A stretch of DNA of 64,000 bases from positions 1-64,000 of the IMG/VR virus record IMGVR_UViG_3300043539_002606; one strand, 5' to 3'. Each line of letters opens with the position of its first letter. Positions within the stretch are counted from its first letter, which is position 1. Origin of the DNA: a virus. The notes beneath the pieces were generated by a model that saw only the letters and a program-made list of their open reading frames with translations, was not told where the DNA came from and ran no database searches. Of the stretch, positions 58,944-64,000 are shown one piece after another. A program made the translations under genes and the position numbers.

Positions 58944-60415
58944 TATAGTTGAATTATGATTTTGATTTCTTCGTTTTGACCTTGTTCGCGAGTAACCGCA
59001 CCTCTATTATCTATAAAGAGAATTTCACCAGTAGCTGTATTAAATAGATTGCTACTATCGTTTAGATCATATTGGTTTGAGGCGAGAGTTATATTAGAAG
59101 TTATATTAATATATGATGGAGCAACAAGAGTTAATGATGCAGTATCGTCAATATTAAATAAACCAGCTTGAATACTATTACGATAATAATAATGCCATAC
59201 ACCATCTTTAAATTCAACAGCACTAATTGTCGCAATATCGTATGTGCCTTGTTGAATTTTCCAATCAGCATCAACATCAAAACCATCAACAGTTAATCTA
59301 ACATTGGCTGGTTTTCCATTTCCAGTTGTAGAAAATGATTTATGAATACGATCATATGTTGCATCGATCATGCTGCTATTATTATTTCTCTTTGGATTTT
59401 TAATAATTGAGATTTGTCGATACGTAGTTCCACTTGGTACGAATTGTGCATTAATAGTATCAGCTCCAACACCAACATACCAACTTGGCAATGTTGTTTG
59501 AATATTATTCTCATAGCCATTACTTGGTGCAACAATTGGAACAATACGCGTTGATGTATAACCTGCTGTTGTTATTCTTGCAGTAACATTTGAAAAGAGT
59601 TTATATGTTGTACCACTGGTAATATCAGCATTTAGAGTTACTTTGACAATTTTTCCATTTACTATTTTAAGTAAAGCTGGAACGTCGGATAATGTTGTTT
59701 TAACACCATTTTTTAAACCTTTGATTTCTATTGTAACAGCAACAGAATCGGCATTTGTTAAACTAACACCTCCATTAATAACATGAAAGCCATGAATAAG
59801 TCCTTCAGATACTGCTGAAGAAATAGTTTGTTCAAAATCATATGCAACAAATGCTCCGTTATTTACTGCAGTAGCTGTTGGCGAATAACGACCCATATAA
59901 AGCCAAGTATAACCATCTTGCGAATAAGAATAAAGACCCGGAACTGCAGCAGTAGGTGAACCAATACGCCCGTAGCTATAACTTGCTACCGTTGCAGCAT
60001 GAGTTTTAGCTACGCATAAAAACACGTGATCGCCTGTTCCACCACCAACTGTGTCTAGTCGTGATATCACAAAGCATGGAAATTCACTAGAGCTAGCATA
60101 AAAACATGTAGGATCATATGGGTTATAAACTTTATAACTACGATCTGCTTGAATTATGTGTTTTGGCAACATTGTAGAAATGCTACTGCCCAATACTTTA
60201 AATAAGGCAGAAATATTATTTCTTACTTCAGTTGCGTCTCCTGGTGTGCCAGCTGGAAATGGACTAGATGGAACCGTTTGATCAGGGTTTAATTCTGACC
60301 AAGCATCTTGTTTACCAATGCTAATATAATAATTGTTATTAGCATTATTCTTAATATCATCAAATAGTCTTTTTCTAGAATTGATTCTAAATTGTTCTGT
60401 TATAATCGCTGCCAT
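58943..60415 (-). CDS. 8: Baseplate wedge protein, T4 gp8-like
   Basis: A 490-residue wedge subunit (T4 gp8: 334). The N-terminal half has the gp8 pattern: FRINSRKRLFDDI, YYISIGKQDAWSELNPDQTVPSSPFPAGTPGD, ISTMLPKHIIQADRSYKVYNPYDPTCF and DGYTWLYMGRY. The C-terminal 200 residues are extra beta-rich sequence. It sits after the gp7-position gene as in T4 (6-7-8) and has its own late promoter nine bases upstream. Confidence 0.85.
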   Translation of the reverse strand: MAAIITEQFRINSRKRLFDDIKNNANNNYYISIGKQDAWSELNPDQTVPSSPFPAGTPGDATEVRNNISALFKVLGSSISTMLPKHIIQADRSYKVYNPYDPTCFYASSSEFPCFVISRLDTVGGGTGDHVFLCVAKTHAATVASYSYGRIGSPTAAVPGLYSYSQDGYTWLYMGRYSPTATAVNNGAFVAYDFEQTISSAVSEGLIHGFHVINGGVSLTNADSVAVTIEIKGLKNGVKTTLSDVPALLKIVNGKIVKVTLNADITSGTTYKLFSNVTARITTAGYTSTRIVPIVAPSNGYENNIQTTLPSWYVGVGADTINAQFVPSGTTYRQISIIKNPKRNNNSSMIDATYDRIHKSFSTTGNGKPANVRLTVDGFDVDADWKIQQGTYDIATISAVEFKDGVWHYYYRNSIQAGLFNIDDTASLTLVAPSYINITSNITLASNQYDLNDSSNLFNTATGEILFIDNRGAVTREQGQNEEIKIIIQL

Positions 60416-60424
60416 GGTTATTTG

Positions 60425-60432
60425 TATTTATA
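60425..60432 (-). promoter_or_regulatory. Late promoter for gp8
   Basis: Perfect TATAAATA on the minus strand, nine bases before the ATG at 60415. Confidence 0.6.
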
Positions 60433-60442
60433 TTGATTTGTT

Positions 60443-61750
60443 TTAAAAAATAATTGCTCCTTCATCGCTAATAGCAGAAGCTTCATTATCGTTGTTATAG
60501 TTTTGTGATGTTCCGAGCTGATCATAACCTGAATTATAATTGCCATCAAATACAAAATATGAATTTAGACTATTGAATTGTGGGCCAGAACCTGTTATTG
60601 GTGGATTTGCAATTGCATCTGATAATGTCAAATCTCCATATTCAGCAAGACTTGCGCTATCAATTGTTTTATCATAACCGTTCCAACCTTCTCTAAAGAT
60701 TGACAGCGGTGTATTTTGATTTGTATTAGTTATGCCATATGTTGTATAAAATGCTCTAAGAGCTTCATCAAAAACATATGAGCCATTATTACTTCTAATT
60801 GGTCTTAGATTTCTAATAAAATGATAACCACCATCAGGCAGCAATGATAGGATTGTAATAAAGTCGTAGATATATGCTGCACTTTGATTTGTCGGCGTAT
60901 GCTTGCCTCTAGCAGATTCCCAGTTAATACTACGCCAACAGTTATCATCAACTATAGGATCTATTTTATCAAGATTTAAATCCAATTCAATGAAATAATA
61001 ATAATCTTCGCCGTTTTCGAAATAATAATAGTCATTATCTGGACCAGCATAAGCATTATCTCTAGATATATTTGGAGTTTCTGACCAATCAATATTCAAA
61101 CAACCAATATTTGTCCAATCATTATTATTCGCAAGCTCAAGTACAATTGTTGCAAAAAACTTTAAACCAGCTGGGTGAATGTATTTTGCATATTCTAGAC
61201 CCCATTCACTTTTATCCAATTGGGTATAAATGACATATGAATAGTTTTGCCAGCGTTGATTATCATTTAAACGATAAACGTCAGATGTCTTTGATCGGTT
61301 AATATCACTTGTTGTAAACAAAAAGTTTTTAGGATAAAACAGACTAACGATTTCATTGAAAAACAATCGAAAGAAACTAAAGATACTCTCTTCACTGCCA
61401 CGATTTGTATAATAGTTTGCAATAATCTTGTAAAGACGCACTCGGTCAATAGATTGACTTGGCGGTATATAAGAGCCAATAAGTCTTTCAATAGCATCAA
61501 GATAACGATCATCTGTCGTCATATCAATGTCATGATTTCGAGTAATATTGCTTATCTCAAAACTTGCTCCGCTTGAATTATTGTCAACTCCAGTATATTT
61601 CTTATTAAGAAATCGATAATAAGCTTCAAGCAATTTCACTAATTCACCTGCTTCATTTTCAAAATGATGCGGCAAACTGCTTAAAGCCTTTGCTGGCTCA
61701 ACAATTTCAGAATATTCGATACGCGCGTTGGCTGTTACTAATTCACTCAT
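60443..61750 (-). CDS. Baseplate wedge protein in gp7 position
   Basis: A 435-residue protein. LVKLLEAYYRFLNKKY, RLYKIIANYYTNRGSEESIFSFFRLFFNEIVSLFYPK and YIHPAGLKFFATIVLEL are blocks seen in wedge proteins that lie between gp6 and gp8 in T4-like marine phages. T4 gp7 is far longer (1032), so this is either a reduced gp7 or a functional substitute. Overlaps gp6 by four bases (ATGA). Confidence 0.7.
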   Translation of the reverse strand: MSELVTANARIEYSEIVEPAKALSSLPHHFENEAGELVKLLEAYYRFLNKKYTGVDNNSSGASFEISNITRNHDIDMTTDDRYLDAIERLIGSYIPPSQSIDRVRLYKIIANYYTNRGSEESIFSFFRLFFNEIVSLFYPKNFLFTTSDINRSKTSDVYRLNDNQRWQNYSYVIYTQLDKSEWGLEYAKYIHPAGLKFFATIVLELANNNDWTNIGCLNIDWSETPNISRDNAYAGPDNDYYYFENGEDYYYFIELDLNLDKIDPIVDDNCWRSINWESARGKHTPTNQSAAYIYDFITILSLLPDGGYHFIRNLRPIRSNNGSYVFDEALRAFYTTYGITNTNQNTPLSIFREGWNGYDKTIDSASLAEYGDLTLSDAIANPPITGSGPQFNSLNSYFVFDGNYNSGYDQLGTSQNYNNDNEASAISDEGAIIF

Positions 61751-63669
61751 CTATCTTTAGGAAATGTTTTATAATCAACACTACGACTATTACCACCTCT
61801 AGCAATTTCATCAACAAATACATTGGTTGTTGAAAGAGATTCATTGATCTGCAATAGTGTATTTCTTTTTGCTATGACGTCATTTGAAAAGCTATTAACA
61901 ATAAAGTTAAATGTTACATTGCTATCACTATAAAGAGTGTTAAGAGTCATTATGCCAGTTTCAATGTTAAAAGTTCCAACATCTGCATATTTTACTTGCT
62001 TATTATCTCTGATATAATAGCTATAGATTTTTATAATCTTTTTGTCAGATGTTTGCTCTTCATTAAAATAAAGTTCAAGATCACCTAAAACCCATGGCAC
62101 ATCGCTAACAATGTTAACAAAAACTTTGCCATCATCGGTCGCACAGCGTGCACCAAAATTCAAAGAAACGTTATTAACTCCAGTATCATTTAACGTAAAT
62201 GATTGACTAAGATAGACACGAACAAGGCTGTTTAATATGGAATTAGAACTATCTTCAATTGCTCTCACAAATTGGCTATGTCTAAAAACACTATTAAATT
62301 CATTGATGCGATTAACATTATAGCTTGTTATGACATCATCAATTCGCGATGCAATAGCTGATTGAGATAGTGACGTGATATTTGGATTATATTTTACCAA
62401 AATATCCAATACAATATTGCATGTATTAGGATCAATTATTTCTGGAAAAATACTCAATACCTTTTTAGATTGCAAATAGTCAAGTATATCTGCTTTATCA
62501 GAATCGCTAAGAGTTGTGATTACTGACGCATTCTCGACTGTTTGAATCTTATTAGCGCTAATAAAAACTTTACCATAGACTGGAGGCACATTATCTTCTC
62601 CACCCCAAACGCTTAGGCTATTGATATAACCAAATTGGGCTTTAATTAGATTGGTATAGTCATCGCTTGTAACTGCACGATTTTGGGTAGCAAAACTTGA
62701 TATTGCATTATTTTTTAGTGCAGATATACTTTCTTTTTCTTGACCACCGCTTGAACGGCCTAAAACACTTAGCGAACCTATCGTTATATTGCCAATTGTA
62801 TTTGGATTTGAAACAATCAGATTCTGATTAATAAGCGTTCTACAATTATTTGCAACTACACCATTTGTAACAATATATTCAAGTCGAATGATATCGCCTG
62901 ATTCTAGTTTTTTTCCAAAGACTCCATCACCAAAACTAATTTCATATTTTCCAAAAATGTTTTCAGTAATGAAATATACAGCAGTTTTATCAGTTACATT
63001 TGAACTGCTATTAAACTGCTGAAATAATAAATTACTCGTGAAACCAGCGGAACCTGATGATTCTACTCGCACCTTTAGTGAAGAAATATCAATGTTCTCG
63101 TCAGTTATTTCATAGGTTGCGCTTGAATCATATGCAAGAGCTGAATATGATCGTGTTACTAAACTTCCTTCATGAGCAATAACATTGGTTGCGACATAGT
63201 TATCTCCAGTTAGTGTTAATACTACATCTTCAAGTAGAGTAAAATTATAATCGCCTGAATCATTTTGAGCACGCACAGTTGAAGTTGTATTATTAACTAC
63301 ACCTCCGCTAATTGTTATTTGTTGATCTGGATCAGTAGCATTAGGATTTTTAGGTATGCTAATATTGAATGTTATTTCTGATGAACTACGACTACGCGGT
63401 ATATAACCTAATAGTTTGGCTGCTGATACAACACTGCTTCTTAATTGTGCGCTATCAATGAAACTTTCATTAACTGCCATATGAGCAAGCATCGCATTAT
63501 AGTGTGTATTATATGCAAGCACATCGATTATTGTATTAAGATTGCTGCCTTCAAAATCCCAATCCGAAAATCGACCATTTTCATCATTTTTGAAATAGTT
63601 AATAAGATTGGTTTTGATTTGATCAAAATCAAGAGTTGTAACATCGATCTGTTTGCCTAGATTTGCCAT
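61747..63669 (-). CDS. 6: Baseplate wedge protein, T4 gp6
   Basis: A 640-residue wedge protein (T4: 660) that forms the inner ring of the baseplate. The opening DFDQIKTNLINYFKNDENGRFSDWDFEGSNLNTIIDVLAYNTHYNAMLAHMAVNESFIDSAQLRSSVVS is diagnostic (key: SDWDFEGSN, LAYNTHYNA, ESFIDSAQLR). The gp6/J-like core extends through ITISGGVV and the TSDDYTNLIKAQFG segment. It overlaps gp25 by one base. Confidence 0.96.
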   Translation of the reverse strand: MANLGKQIDVTTLDFDQIKTNLINYFKNDENGRFSDWDFEGSNLNTIIDVLAYNTHYNAMLAHMAVNESFIDSAQLRSSVVSAAKLLGYIPRSRSSSEITFNISIPKNPNATDPDQQITISGGVVNNTTSTVRAQNDSGDYNFTLLEDVVLTLTGDNYVATNVIAHEGSLVTRSYSALAYDSSATYEITDENIDISSLKVRVESSGSAGFTSNLLFQQFNSSSNVTDKTAVYFITENIFGKYEISFGDGVFGKKLESGDIIRLEYIVTNGVVANNCRTLINQNLIVSNPNTIGNITIGSLSVLGRSSGGQEKESISALKNNAISSFATQNRAVTSDDYTNLIKAQFGYINSLSVWGGEDNVPPVYGKVFISANKIQTVENASVITTLSDSDKADILDYLQSKKVLSIFPEIIDPNTCNIVLDILVKYNPNITSLSQSAIASRIDDVITSYNVNRINEFNSVFRHSQFVRAIEDSSNSILNSLVRVYLSQSFTLNDTGVNNVSLNFGARCATDDGKVFVNIVSDVPWVLGDLELYFNEEQTSDKKIIKIYSYYIRDNKQVKYADVGTFNIETGIMTLNTLYSDSNVTFNFIVNSFSNDVIAKRNTLLQINESLSTTNVFVDEIARGGNSRSVDYKTFPKDR

Positions 63670-64000
63670 TATCGTATTTTGTTAAGTATAAATTTAATTT
63701 CTCCAGTTTGGGAATATTTAGTTTGAAAAAAGATGCTAATGTTATAACTATTGCCATCATAATCTGCAACGGTCTTTACATTAAAGTCTGAAACTCGAGG
63801 CTCAAAGTTTCTAATGCCATTTTCAATTTCAAGCGTAATTTGACGTTGTGTTATAATGTCAATATTTTCAAATAGCAGACTCGTCACACGTGTGCCAAAC
63901 TCTGGATTAAATGGTCGCGTACCGACTTCGGTCAAAACAATGTTTTTAACACTATTTTTAATAGCATCAATATCACTTGCTACCATAACATCACCTGTTG
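63669..64000 (-). CDS. 25: Baseplate wedge protein, T4 gp25 (partial at right edge)
   Basis: The visible part includes DAIKNSVKNIVLTEVGTRPFNPEFGTRVTSLLFENID, with the gp25-family signature RPFxPEFG. The frame remains open to the window edge (codons before the ATG at 63986 read TGDV), and T4 gp25 has about 25 residues before this block, so the true start lies beyond 64000. gp25 joins gp6 at the tube-baseplate centre and is related to sheath-nucleating proteins of other contractile systems. Confidence 0.92.
   Translation of the reverse strand, partial: TGDVMVASDIDAIKNSVKNIVLTEVGTRPFNPEFGTRVTSLLFENIDIITQRQITLEIENGIRNFEPRVSDFNVKTVADYDGNSYNISIFFQTKYSQTGEIKFILNKIR

Noticed and set aside
1-64000. 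Assignment as a cyanophage because of CobS, NATAAATA late promoters and T4-like marine gene types
   Set aside because: No photosynthesis or cyanophage-specific metabolic genes are present in this window, and CobS-like genes occur in other phages, so the host is left open.
1-64000. tRNA genes, integrase, insertion sequences or homing endonucleases
   Set aside because: I looked through the intergenic gaps and product list and saw no cloverleaf, recombinase, transposase or GIY-YIG/HNH endonuclease; short gaps leave little room for them.

Overview
The window is a contiguous piece of a T4-superfamily myovirus genome (tailed phage, contractile tail), AT-rich, with essentially every gene on the minus strand, so transcription runs from high to low coordinates. 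The T4-type core is recognisable protein by protein: replisome (gp41, gp43, gp44, gp62, gp45), recombination (UvsX, UvsY, UvsW, gp46, gp47), late transcription (gp55, DsbA, a probable gp33), the RegA translational repressor, terminase (gp16, gp17), head (gp20, gp21, gp22, gp23 and a gp67-like core protein), neck and tail (gp13, gp14, gp15, gp18, gp19) and baseplate (gp25, gp6, gp8). No photosynthesis genes, tRNAs, integrase, insertion sequences or CRISPR arrays were seen. The host cannot be fixed from the sequence; Shine-Dalgarno sequences are scarce, which hints at a host that tolerates leaderless or SD-less initiation.

Layout in transcription order (right to left). 64000-58943: baseplate wedge genes gp25, gp6, a gp7-position protein and gp8. 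58943-40075: a large DUF4815-type baseplate protein, a small coiled-coil protein, then a cluster of adhesins: a 1149-residue fibre with RCC1-like repeats, an Mtd-like N-terminal fibre protein, a higher-GC receptor-binding cassette, a collagen-like fibre carrying a CBM5/12-like module, and an 892-residue fibre. 40071-38148: small proteins, a holin and a coupled two-TM protein. One probable plus-strand gene lies at 39093-39260. 38118-26027: gp13, gp14, gp15, gp16, gp17, gp18, gp19, gp20, gp67-like, gp21, gp22, gp23. 25944-18242: a tail-tube-like protein, UvsY, UvsW, a glycosyltransferase-like protein, UDP-galactopyranose mutase, gp55, gp47, gp46. 18069-13803: a CobT-like metallopeptidase/VWA protein, a small protein, a CobS/MoxR-like AAA+ ATPase and an HTH protein. 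13705-7410: gp45, probable gp33, DsbA, gp44, gp62, RegA, an unknown late gene and gp43. 7387-1: MazG-like NTP pyrophosphatase, AEP-type primase, unknown, thymidylate synthase-family enzyme with dCMP-hydroxymethylase features, a DUF1599-like protein, UvsX, unknown, gp41, an ATPase and a partial gene.

Two regulatory patterns stand out. Early-type promoters (TTTACA, 16-17 nt spacer, TATAAT-like) and late promoters (NATAAATA, as expected for gp55/gp33/gp45-dependent transcription) both sit only about 5-9 nt upstream of start codons, so many mRNAs should be leaderless. Second, a 48-bp sequence is present in two identical copies (21768-21815 and 35162-35209), each behind a matching promoter pointing to the plus strand, against all neighbouring genes, and each beginning a tiny leaderless reading frame and a pair of stem-loops. 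These elements, the possible base-modification genes and the CobS/CobT-like pair are the parts most worth experimental attention.
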